A DNA stretch of 64,000 nt from MGIIb-P sp963934015. GTDB taxonomy: Archaea > Thermoplasmatota > Poseidoniia > Poseidoniales > Thalassarchaeaceae. Of the stretch, positions 10,173-17,964 are shown one piece after another. The notes below the pieces were generated by a model. That model did no database searches. It was given only the letters and a program-made list of their open reading frames with translations, and had not been told where the DNA came from. The position numbers and the translations under genes were made by a program. How positions within the stretch are numbered: position 1 is the stretch's first letter; the number at the start of each line of letters is the position of its first letter. The DNA is taken from positions 3,213 to 67,212 of the forward strand of contig CAWVWT010000007.1 in NCBI GenBank assembly GCA_963934015.1, given 5' to 3'.

Positions 10173-10208
10173 GAAGCCTCATGGACGGCGCGGATAGCCC
10201 TCACCCCG

Positions 10209-10757
10209 ATGTGGTTTGGATTGACCGGGCGGAATGCTTCAGGCAAAACCACTGTTGTAGATTGGTTGGTTGACAATGGCTACGTATCAACCTCTTGTTC
10301 AGATTCGATTCGAGTCTATCTGAGATCTCAGGAAAAGGAGATCAATCGAGACAACCTGATTGCCGGCGGACGAGAACTGCGAGCTGCGAGTGGGCCGGGG
10401 ATTCTTGCTGAAATGCTACGAGATGCGAATTTAGATGCTGAGAATCTTGTCATCGATTCAATTCGAACCCCTGCGGAAGTTGAAGCATTACGCGTAAGGC
10501 CAGATTTCAGATTGATTGAGGTGCGCGCATCACGTGAAGTACGCTGGAACCGATTACAATCTCGTGGAAGATATGGGGATCCAACGGATTGGGAGACGTT
10601 TATCGCACAAGAAGAAGCTGAACTTGTGGCTGCTGATGATAGTGGACAAGCGCTTGTTGCAACGGCTGCGCTTGCGGATATTGTCATCATCAATGATGAC
10701 GATTCTGAGACTCTGCAAGATTCTCTAGAATTGCTAATCAGGCCTGCCGAATCGTAA
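10209..10757 (+). CDS. P-loop nucleotide kinase-like protein (UPF0200 / dephospho-CoA kinase-like)
   Basis: A 182-aa P-loop NTPase. GLTGRNASGKTT at residues 4-15 is the Walker A loop. A DSIR motif near residue 82 and an arginine-rich lid (RASREVRWNRLQSRG) follow, as in small nucleotide-monophosphate kinases. It resembles the archaeal UPF0200 group and phage deoxynucleotide kinases. The substrate is not known. It lies 36 bases after the helicase gene, and its 3' end overlaps the convergent dCMP deaminase gene by 20 bases. The neighbouring deaminase suggests a role in the deoxynucleotide pool (inference). Confidence 0.65.
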   Translation: MWFGLTGRNASGKTTVVDWLVDNGYVSTSCSDSIRVYLRSQEKEINRDNLIAGGRELRAASGPGILAEMLRDANLDAENLVIDSIRTPAEVEALRVRPDFRLIEVRASREVRWNRLQSRGRYGDPTDWETFIAQEEAELVAADDSGQALVATAALADIVIINDDDSETLQDSLELLIRPAES

Positions 10758-11175
10758 GACCAGCTTCACCCATCATTGCAGTTGACATTTCAAAGTCAGC
10801 AATCCATCGGTCTGGAACTTCACTGTCTTGTGGGTAGACCACTTCAATCACACCCGCCTGAATGAGTGAACGGGCACATCGCGTGCATGGTGGCCATGTC
10901 ACATAGGCTGTACAACCCTTCAATGCTAATCCGATACGGGCGGCGTGCATGATTGCATTTTCTTCCGCGTGGCAAATGAGTGGGTATTTTTGTTCACGGT
11001 CTGAAAGTCGTTCAGAATCATCAACAATACCGCGTGGAAAACCATTGAAGCCAGTACTTCTAATTTCACGGTCTTCGCCAACGACCACGCATCCAACCTT
11101 GGTGGAGGGGTCTTTGGACCAGCCAGAGATGTGCTCGGCGAGTTTGAGAAATCGCTGGTCCCACTTCGCACTCAT
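10738..11175 (-). CDS. dCMP deaminase
   Basis: Zinc enzyme converting dCMP to dUMP for thymidylate synthesis. At 145 aa it is a compact single-domain form. The zinc site is clear: CHAEENAI supplies the His ligand and the catalytic Glu, and PPCTRCAR supplies two Cys ligands. STKVGCVVV and GFNGFPRG are typical of the family's substrate-binding region. The gene is convergent with the P-loop kinase gene and overlaps it by 20 bases. FolC lies upstream on the same strand, so one-carbon and thymidylate-related functions are grouped. Confidence 0.9.
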   Translation of the reverse strand: MSAKWDQRFLKLAEHISGWSKDPSTKVGCVVVGEDREIRSTGFNGFPRGIVDDSERLSDREQKYPLICHAEENAIMHAARIGLALKGCTAYVTWPPCTRCARSLIQAGVIEVVYPQDSEVPDRWIADFEMSTAMMGEAGLTIRQA

Positions 11176-11219
11176 ACCTTCACCCTGCTAATCCTAGGGG
11201 GCGCAGTGTTTGAGTCTTC

Positions 11220-12596
11220 TCACGCAATCGGGTCGATACCGTCTTTGCCCGTCGGAGATATCAGAATATTTTGGAAATCCATCTCTTCTTCTTGATCAAT
11301 GATTTTCAGTACCTCTCCAATCAGATAGATACTGCCTATGCAAAGGATTGGTTGAGGTAAATCACTGTCTAGTTCAACAGATTTCTCCTTGGCAGCCGAA
11401 AGGGCGCCATCAATGGATTCGATGGCTATAATCTCAGTATCTATTCCTTGTTCTCTGAGTTTATTGGCGAGGACTTCGCAATCTACAGCTCCCTTCCGGC
11501 CATCGGGTGGCTGTGTGACATAGATGTGGCCAATTTGACCCTCGATGATGAGTTCTACCAGCGGTTGGAGGAGGTTTCCAATGTCCTTCTGAACAGTACA
11601 ACCTACGACGATGACTCCGGGCATGGGCGCCATGTCCCGAGATTTCTGAAAGCGAATCTGTTCACAGGCCCTTGCCATACCACTAGGATTGTGTGCACAA
11701 TCGAGAAGAACCGGGATATTATCGACTTCTATCCACTGCATTCGTCCTGGCCAATTTGTATGTGTAATGGCTCTGTCAACTTCGTTGTATGCCAATCTCC
11801 ATCCCATCGCTCGGAGTGCTGCTCGAGCCAACATCGCGGCTTCCTGTTGATAGGGCATCCAACCATCATACCATTTCTTGTTTGATAGGGGGCGAAATGC
11901 CTTGACGGCCTCTGAAAATTTGAATGCATTACGACGATCTCCTCGCCACCACCAGGCTTTGTCATGGTCTCTAACGGCTCGCTCAATCACCTTGCGTGCT
12001 GAATTGTCGTATGGCCATGTTGCAATCAATGGTCGGCCCTGGCGAACAATTGCTACCTTTTCTTCAGCTATTTCAGCTAGTGTTTCACCAAGAACCTCCG
12101 TATGTTCAAGAGAAATTTCGGTCAAAATACAGCAATCAGCATCGACCAAACGTGTGGCATCCCATCGACCACCCAATCCAGTTTCAACCACGGCTCTTTC
12201 AACGCCTTGATCACGAAAGGCTACCATAGCGACCAGAAACGTAGCCTCATAGAATGTCGGAGATACGTTGGGATTGATATTGGATACCTCTTGAATCTGC
12301 TTCAAGCAATCCTCAAACAATATATCTGAAATGGGAACACCATCGATCCGAATTCGCTCATTTACAGACATCAAATGAGGTGAGGTGAACAGCCCTGTGC
12401 ACTTGCCTGAAAGCGTGAAGGCATTAGCAAGAATAGCACAACAGGTCCCTTTTCCATTGCTACCCGCGACATGCACTGCTGGAAAGGAATGCTGAGGCAT
12501 CTCAAGGCGGCCAAGAAGGGTTGCAGTGTTGTCAAGAGAGGGGTTGTATCCAAACGCTTTCAATGAATCTAACCACGACCAAACATCATCATTCAT
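11220..12596 (-). CDS. folC: Folylpolyglutamate synthase / dihydrofolate synthase (Mur ligase family)
   Basis: ATP-dependent ligase adding glutamate to folate-type cofactors (458 aa). The ATP loop GSNGKGT, the ETGLGGRWDATR block and DCAHNPSGM, the family's hinge motif before the C-terminal domain, are all present. ATG 12596 is chosen because the residues after it match the usual FolC N-terminus. A GGAGGT lies somewhat far upstream, and the frame extends 45 codons further 5' through the divergent promoter region with unlikely sequence. It is transcribed divergently from the presenilin-like protease gene and ends 44 bases before the deaminase start, so the two may form an operon. Confidence 0.9.
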   Translation of the reverse strand: MNDDVWSWLDSLKAFGYNPSLDNTATLLGRLEMPQHSFPAVHVAGSNGKGTCCAILANAFTLSGKCTGLFTSPHLMSVNERIRIDGVPISDILFEDCLKQIQEVSNINPNVSPTFYEATFLVAMVAFRDQGVERAVVETGLGGRWDATRLVDADCCILTEISLEHTEVLGETLAEIAEEKVAIVRQGRPLIATWPYDNSARKVIERAVRDHDKAWWWRGDRRNAFKFSEAVKAFRPLSNKKWYDGWMPYQQEAAMLARAALRAMGWRLAYNEVDRAITHTNWPGRMQWIEVDNIPVLLDCAHNPSGMARACEQIRFQKSRDMAPMPGVIVVGCTVQKDIGNLLQPLVELIIEGQIGHIYVTQPPDGRKGAVDCEVLANKLREQGIDTEIIAIESIDGALSAAKEKSVELDSDLPQPILCIGSIYLIGEVLKIIDQEEEMDFQNILISPTGKDGIDPIA

Positions 12597-12637
12597 ACAC
12601 CCACCCCGTACCTCCGGTGAACGGTCGCCTTGAAATG

Positions 12638-12659
12638 GCCTTTGCGGGTCGCCCGAGGC
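12638..12659 (+). promoter_or_regulatory. Hairpin abutting the start of the presenilin-like protease gene
   Basis: GCCT at 12638-12641 pairs with AGGC at 12656-12659, and CGGG at 12645-12648 pairs with CCCG at 12652-12655 around loop TCG, with three bases bulged on the 5' side. The GAGG of the likely ribosome binding site is in the 3' arm and the ATG follows at 12660. This supports choosing that start. Confidence 0.4.
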
Positions 12660-14798
12660 ATGTCGGGGGACGGATTCGCTGCAAAGCGGCGTTCTGAGAA
12701 GGCTACGGATGCGCCCGATGAACGCAGTCAACGAACCTTACTGGATGAACTGAAGGGTCAGGCTGGTTCCATGGTTGGAATGGCTGGGATGTTCATCGTC
12801 ACAATTCTATTGGCAATGAAAATTCAACCATTCTATGACCGAGATGATTTACGCGCCTTTGGGGCAGAAGGGGCAACCAAAGCAGGGTTCATCTTGCTAG
12901 AACTCGTTTTCATTTTCATCTTTACAGCACTCATCATCTATCTCGCTAGGAAAAATATGCAGAGATTCATTCGGTGGGGTGTCCTTAGTGTCCTTTGGAT
13001 TGCAATGCTTTACGCACTTTACCCATTGGCTGCAATGGTACTTGTCCCTGACGCACCACCCTTCGCTGAAGATGCGCTGGAGAACTCTGACGCATACATT
13101 ATCTCTGTTGAAGAAGGTGGAGCGAACTTCTTCTATGTCGATGTCGATAATAATAGTAATCAGACACTCAGATATGTAGGCAATGCTGGTGAAATCGAGT
13201 ATTGGAATCATACCGTAATGCCTGAACCTGGAATTGAACAGTCGACTTACGGGAAGGTCCAAAATTCAAGAACGGCTGATGGAATCATCTTGTGTGAAGG
13301 GACCCAATGGGTTCTACTCGATGCTGAAGATGGTACTCAAATAGATGACCACGGTAGAGATTGTGACCTCGGACTGAGGTACGAATGGGCCACTGAAGCC
13401 ATGGATGAAACTTGTGATTTCAAAGATCCTGAAGATGGTGCCACACACCAAGATTGGATAATTGAAGATCGCAGGTTAGAGGCGATACCTATGATTAATG
13501 ATGGCGATATTTCTGGTGGAATTTATGATTGCTCAGATTGGAGGAGGAATTTCCCTGCACCGTTCAATGGAAATAACATTCTATTTGTCCAAGACATTGG
13601 GACTGAACATTTCCTCATTGTTTCAGAACAGTGGGCAGGAATGGTGGAGTACCCGACCGATGATAACAATGGGCAGCCAGCAGAAGAAGCCGGAGTTACG
13701 ACCACTTGGAGTAAAACACTCTCTGGCTCTGAAGTGTTCACAGGTACCACATTTGGAGCGGCACCTGGGTTGAATATTAGTGCACAGAATTCGTTGGTAC
13801 TCAGCACATCAGCAGGCCACATCTCTAGTTGGGAAATCAGTAATGATGGATCTGTTGAAGATGGGTTTTCGATGGACCTCCCTGAAACCGTTCGTGGTGT
13901 ATTGCTCGCAGATTGCTGCTCAGGTGGGAGCAATGATCTCTGGGTCATTGAAGGTGATAATCTTAGGATCTTCATGGGTGGCAGTTTGGTAGAGATGCCG
14001 CGTAGCCTTGAGATTGGAGGAGATGCTTCGAGAATCGTAATGGCCTTGCACAATGTAGAGAACAATGCCACTGAATCTGATGATGGTATTCTCTTGATTG
14101 AGCAAGATGGGGCTTGGTCTTCAATGCGCTATACACATCACATTGAAGATCATACTTCGACGATAATTGTAACACTGATTCTAGCAATTTCTCTTCTCAT
14201 TTTACTAATCTGGCGACCTGAATGGTATGTCATCAATACCGTTGGAATCTTAGTGGGTGCTGGCACTATTACGATGCTTGGTGTGTCATTTGTCCCTTGG
14301 ATTATCATTCTCTTCATGGTCCTTGCAGCCGTATATGATGCATGGGCGGTATACAAGAGCAAACACATGCTTGAATTGGCGGACACAATGGTCAACTTGG
14401 AATTGCCAGTCATGTTGGTAGCACCACAAAAACCGACCCGTGGACGGGTTCAAATGGTGCGGCAGGAAGATGGTTCCCCCCCACAGAAAAGAAACTTTGA
14501 TGAGACTATGTTGATGGGACTTGGTGATGTTATCTTCCCTGGTTTGCTCTGCGTCTCAGCGATGACTTGGTTACCTGATGTTTCTGGACCAATGGGCTTT
14601 TCTGCACCCATTTGGGTTGCAATTGGGACGATGATTGGCAGCTTGGTTGGTTATTGTGTACTGATGACTTATGTGGCCCGTGGTAGACCTCAGGCTGGCC
14701 TTCCGTTACTGAATGGAGGAGCCATTATTGGATACTTCATCTCAGCGGCCATCTTCATTGGCAGTTCTGCCTTTGTTTTCGACATCAGTCTATTCTGA
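12660..14798 (+). CDS. Presenilin-like A22-family intramembrane aspartyl protease with large extracytosolic insert
   Basis: A 712-aa membrane protein. The catalytic signature of the presenilin/signal-peptide-peptidase family is visible: YD in helix 6 (Asp about 560), GLGD in helix 7 (Asp about 623) and GLPLLNGG in helix 9 (about 680), the variant of the PAL motif found in archaeal members. Nine helices can be drawn: three before residue 127 and six after residue 495. Between helices 3 and 4 sits a soluble region of about 365 residues, rich in Asp, Glu, Gly, Trp and cysteine pairs, with propeller-like stretches. By presenilin topology it should face outside. Usual archaeal homologues are 300-400 aa, so the insert is unusual. 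An upstream TTG at 12630 is an alternative start. Confidence 0.85.
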   Translation: MSGDGFAAKRRSEKATDAPDERSQRTLLDELKGQAGSMVGMAGMFIVTILLAMKIQPFYDRDDLRAFGAEGATKAGFILLELVFIFIFTALIIYLARKNMQRFIRWGVLSVLWIAMLYALYPLAAMVLVPDAPPFAEDALENSDAYIISVEEGGANFFYVDVDNNSNQTLRYVGNAGEIEYWNHTVMPEPGIEQSTYGKVQNSRTADGIILCEGTQWVLLDAEDGTQIDDHGRDCDLGLRYEWATEAMDETCDFKDPEDGATHQDWIIEDRRLEAIPMINDGDISGGIYDCSDWRRNFPAPFNGNNILFVQDIGTEHFLIVSEQWAGMVEYPTDDNNGQPAEEAGVTTTWSKTLSGSEVFTGTTFGAAPGLNISAQNSLVLSTSAGHISSWEISNDGSVEDGFSMDLPETVRGVLLADCCSGGSNDLWVIEGDNLRIFMGGSLVEMPRSLEIGGDASRIVMALHNVENNATESDDGILLIEQDGAWSSMRYTHHIEDHTSTIIVTLILAISLLILLIWRPEWYVINTVGILVGAGTITMLGVSFVPWIIILFMVLAAVYDAWAVYKSKHMLELADTMVNLELPVMLVAPQKPTRGRVQMVRQEDGSPPQKRNFDETMLMGLGDVIFPGLLCVSAMTWLPDVSGPMGFSAPIWVAIGTMIGSLVGYCVLMTYVARGRPQAGLPLLNGGAIIGYFISAAIFIGSSAFVFDISLF

Positions 14799-14825
14799 TG
14801 TTCCGTCGCTTTCAAGCATGAAGGG

Positions 14826-14842
14826 CGGTTCCGTAGGAACCG
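14826..14842 (+). promoter_or_regulatory. Triloop hairpin in the serS leader
   Basis: Seven-base-pair perfect stem CGGTTCC / GGAACCG with loop GTA, ending 10 bases before the serS ATG. The same stem-GTA-stem design occurs at 27666-27682, 37795-37807 and 24174-24188 with different stem sequences. Confidence 0.5.
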
Positions 14843-14852
14843 GTGGAAGCCC

Positions 14853-16136
14853 ATGCTGGACATTCGAATGTTCCGTGACCATGCCAATGTGATTCGTGCA
14901 GATCACGATAAACGAGGCCTTCAGCACGATGCAATCGATGAAGTCATTCGTTTGGATGAAGCTTGGAGAAAGGCACGATATGATTCCGATCAACTTCGTC
15001 GAAAGCGCAACGAAGCAGCCCGTGGAATTGCTGAAGCCAAGAAAGCAGGTGATGATGCAGTATTTCAGAGAATCAAATCTGAAGTGGACACCATCGCTGC
15101 AGAGATTGAATCTCTCGGGGAAACCGCAGATGGTCATGAAACCGAGCGAGATCGTATTCGTATGTCCATTCCAAACATCCTCCATGCCGATGTCCCCGTG
15201 GGTGATGATGAAGGAGGCAATACGCAACACAGCCTACATGGCCAAAAGCCAACCTTCGCTTTTGATGCGCGGACTCACAATGACCTCATTGAGATGAATC
15301 GGTGGGTCGACTTGCCCCGAGCTGCGAAGATTGCAGGTAGCCGATTTTACTTCCTCAAAGGCGATTTGGCGCACATGGAATTGGCGCTCCAGCAATATGC
15401 AGTAGACTTCATTTCAGAACGTGGCTATACCTTTGTCCAGCCACCAGCAATGATGAACAGAGAAGCCTACGAAGGTGTTACAGATTTAGCTGATTTTGAA
15501 TCTGTGATGTACAATATTCAACCAGATGGCTTCTACACTATCGCAACCAGCGAACATCCATTGACAGCGATGTTCATGGATGAAGTGATTGAACCAAGTA
15601 TGCTGCCCATCCGGATTGTTGGCATATCTCCTTGCTTCCGCCGTGAAGTGGGTGCACATGGCCAAGGTGACAAAGGAATTTGGCGGGTTCACCAATTCAC
15701 CAAAGTCGAGCAAATCATCATCACGCACCCCGATGACTCATGGAACCACCACGAAGAATTACTCACCAATTGCGTAGACTTGTGGAACAGTCTTGGGCTA
15801 CACTATGAAATTGTCAATATCTGCACGGGTGACATGGGAACTGTGGCCGCAAAGAAGTATGATCTTGAGGCTTGGTTGCCTGGACGAGGAGAATACAAAG
15901 AAATTGTCTCGTGCTCAAATTGCACCGACTATCAGGCCAATCGCCTCCGAATGCGATATCGGACTACTGAAGGCAATGCTGCAGTGCACACACTCAATTC
16001 GACAGCGGTTGCAACCAGTCGGGCGCTGGTTGCTATCATGGAACAAAATCAGCTTGAAGATGGGCGTGTTCTTGTACCAGAATGTTTGGTGTCTAGAATG
16101 GGTGGAAAGACACACCTAGAGCCTTGTGAATGGTGA
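14853..16136 (+). CDS. serS: Seryl-tRNA synthetase (class II, common type)
   Basis: Charges tRNA-Ser with serine in the cytoplasm. The 427-aa length is normal. Residues about 25-100 form the long antiparallel coiled coil that grips the tRNA variable arm (RRKRNEAARG ... ERDRIRMSIPNI). The catalytic core has motif 2 (GISPCFRREVGAHGQGDKG followed by QFTKVEQ) and motif 3 (LNSTAVATSRALVAIMEQNQ). This is the common bacterial/eukaryotic form, not the rare methanogen form. The start follows a small hairpin. The M28 peptidase gene begins 4 bases after the stop, so the two may be cotranscribed. Confidence 0.95.
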   Translation: MLDIRMFRDHANVIRADHDKRGLQHDAIDEVIRLDEAWRKARYDSDQLRRKRNEAARGIAEAKKAGDDAVFQRIKSEVDTIAAEIESLGETADGHETERDRIRMSIPNILHADVPVGDDEGGNTQHSLHGQKPTFAFDARTHNDLIEMNRWVDLPRAAKIAGSRFYFLKGDLAHMELALQQYAVDFISERGYTFVQPPAMMNREAYEGVTDLADFESVMYNIQPDGFYTIATSEHPLTAMFMDEVIEPSMLPIRIVGISPCFRREVGAHGQGDKGIWRVHQFTKVEQIIITHPDDSWNHHEELLTNCVDLWNSLGLHYEIVNICTGDMGTVAAKKYDLEAWLPGRGEYKEIVSCSNCTDYQANRLRMRYRTTEGNAAVHTLNSTAVATSRALVAIMEQNQLEDGRVLVPECLVSRMGGKTHLEPCEW

Positions 16137-16140
16137 TGTC

Positions 16141-17451
16141 ATGCGCGCCATCATGCTGACATTGCTAATTTTTCTAGCCTCATTTAGTGGCTGCTTTGGC
16201 GACCCACCCGAAGATGTGGGAGTCAAGTTGTCCATTGACCCAATTGAGCAAGCGGTGCGGGGCCAAATAATGTCAATCCATGTTGAATCCAATGTGGAAT
16301 GGACGGTGAATCGAACTGCAGGGCTCTTCTTTGTTGATGATGATGGTGTCTTTAGAGACAACTTGGAAATGACTTTTTCATCTGATGTTGAAGATTTTGA
16401 AATCCTTATCCTTGACAGTGAAAGAACTGATGTTGAACTCATTGTTACGGCTGGAAACCAAGTTGAAAATATCACCATGCAACTCATTGATAGTGATGAG
16501 ATGATGCTGGTGGATGGTCGCAGAGCCTTCGATACCATCGATATGCTCACTACTGATTGGAACAATCGTTGGTGTGCTTCTGCCGATCTCCATGGCGGTG
16601 GTGCAACTTACGAAGCGGCAGCAGAAGCAATGAAGGTCATCTGGGAAGATTACGGCTTTGACTTTGTCGAGGTGACACGATACGATGATGACCCAAACCA
16701 ACTCAATGTTGTCGGTTACAAATATGGCAATGTGTATCCTGACCAATACATCATTCTCGGAGGTCATTTCGATGTGGGGTATGCTTTCACTCCACCAGGT
16801 GGGGGTACCACTGAAGGCGCTAATGATGACACCAGTGGATCAACGGTATCAATGGAAGTTGCTCAGGCCATTGCTTCAAGAGAATGGGACCATACTGTTG
16901 TCGCTGCTCTTTGGGCCTGTGAAGAAGAAGGGCTGCTTGGAAGTGCTGCATTCGTTAACCATCTTCCAGAAGATAAAGCAGTAAAGGCATACTTGAATTT
17001 CGATATGGTCTCGCTGAACTACCCCATCATACCACCACCTGGATATGGTCCATATGACCTTTCAATCGCAGCAGCAGGGGCAAGTGACGAGAATCTCTCA
17101 ATCATGCTAGAATGGGTACGATTAGTTGTAGAGGATGAAATGAATTTTCATGATGTTGCTTCAAATGACATCTATTGGCAGGCTGCTGAATCATGCGCAA
17201 GCGATCATTGCTCATTCTTCTCATCAGGGTATGCAACCTTCAATTTCTTTAGCGCTGGTGGTGATGTTTCATTTTGGCAGGAATGGCACAGCCCAACCGA
17301 TACACTAGATTTCATGGTAGGCAAGGCCGGTAGTTCTGACAATTTAGGTGATGGATTCAACACCCTTGTTTGGACCGCATTCTCTCTCTTCGTCCACGTA
17401 GATAATACCGATGATTCATTCCAGGGCCGTTGGTACACTGGAAGTGAATAG
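16141..17451 (+). CDS. Secreted M28-family zinc aminopeptidase lipoprotein
   Basis: A 436-aa exported peptidase. A short hydrophobic signal ends in SFSGC, a lipobox that would anchor the protein to the membrane surface. After an N-terminal beta domain of about 120 residues comes the M28 fold. Its zinc ligands are seen in GGHFD, GANDDTSG, CEEEG, NFDMVS and the late EWHSPTDT. It would trim peptides outside the cell to feed uptake, fitting the leucine-degradation genes next door. ATG 16141 is chosen over GTG 16126 because it begins the signal peptide cleanly. It ends at a strong A+T inverted repeat shared with the convergent carrier gene. Confidence 0.85.
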   Translation: MRAIMLTLLIFLASFSGCFGDPPEDVGVKLSIDPIEQAVRGQIMSIHVESNVEWTVNRTAGLFFVDDDGVFRDNLEMTFSSDVEDFEILILDSERTDVELIVTAGNQVENITMQLIDSDEMMLVDGRRAFDTIDMLTTDWNNRWCASADLHGGGATYEAAAEAMKVIWEDYGFDFVEVTRYDDDPNQLNVVGYKYGNVYPDQYIILGGHFDVGYAFTPPGGGTTEGANDDTSGSTVSMEVAQAIASREWDHTVVAALWACEEEGLLGSAAFVNHLPEDKAVKAYLNFDMVSLNYPIIPPPGYGPYDLSIAAAGASDENLSIMLEWVRLVVEDEMNFHDVASNDIYWQAAESCASDHCSFFSSGYATFNFFSAGGDVSFWQEWHSPTDTLDFMVGKAGSSDNLGDGFNTLVWTAFSLFVHVDNTDDSFQGRWYTGSE

Positions 17452-17454
17452 ATT

Positions 17455-17486
17455 ATTCAATTGAAAAATTGAATTTTCAATTGAAT
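17455..17486. terminator. A+T inverted repeat between convergent genes, probable bidirectional terminator
   Basis: Thirteen-base perfect arms at 17455-17467 and 17474-17486 (ATTCAATTGAAAA and its complement) with a six-base loop. It fills the gap between the stops of the M28 peptidase and biotin carrier genes. Runs of A and T on both strands would suit termination in either direction. A terminator role is inferred from position and structure. Confidence 0.6.
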
Positions 17487-17953
17487 TATTCGGTTTCCTC
17501 GATATCGATTAATACCGCTCCTGCATCAACTTGCTCACCCACACCATGGTGAATCACCACAATCTCCCCTGGCCCATTGGCTGCAATTCGATGTTCCATT
17601 TTCATCGCTTCCATGACAATGAGGGTTTGTCCAGTTTCGACCTGATCGCCTACATTGCATAGGATTTCGAGTATCTTGCCCGGCATTGGTGCAGTCATTC
17701 CACCTTCATCCCCTGAACCACCCGCACCCTGCTCATCGATTGCAATAACATGTATGCCCCCATCAAGATGGACCCACCAGTCGTCACGAACCTTGGCGAC
17801 ATGGGCTAATTGGCCATCGATCCACATTCGATTGGGACGTGCATCGATTTCGAATGTGTGTTCATTCGTTACTATTTCATCGTCACAAGTCGCTTCGCTT
17901 GACCCGATGGTGATTTGCCAACGACGGCCTTGTTTATCCCTTAGATCTACCAT
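17486..17953 (-). CDS. Biotin carboxyl carrier protein of acyl-CoA carboxylase
   Basis: A 155-aa biotinyl subunit. The C-terminal lipoyl/biotinyl domain (about residues 80-155) has the biotin-accepting lysine in EAMKMEH, preceded by MTAPMPGKI, the usual entry to this fold. The N-terminal half is a short beta region. ATG 17953 is chosen because AGGTGA lies just upstream; a GTG at 17962 is in frame. It starts 11 bases after the biotin carboxylase stop and is the last gene of the carboxylase run. In most methylcrotonyl- and propionyl-CoA carboxylases this domain is fused to the biotin carboxylase; here it is a separate gene. Confidence 0.9.
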   Translation of the reverse strand: MVDLRDKQGRRWQITIGSSEATCDDEIVTNEHTFEIDARPNRMWIDGQLAHVAKVRDDWWVHLDGGIHVIAIDEQGAGGSGDEGGMTAPMPGKILEILCNVGDQVETGQTLIVMEAMKMEHRIAANGPGEIVVIHHGVGEQVDAGAVLIDIEETE

Positions 17954-17964
17954 AGCAATCACCT

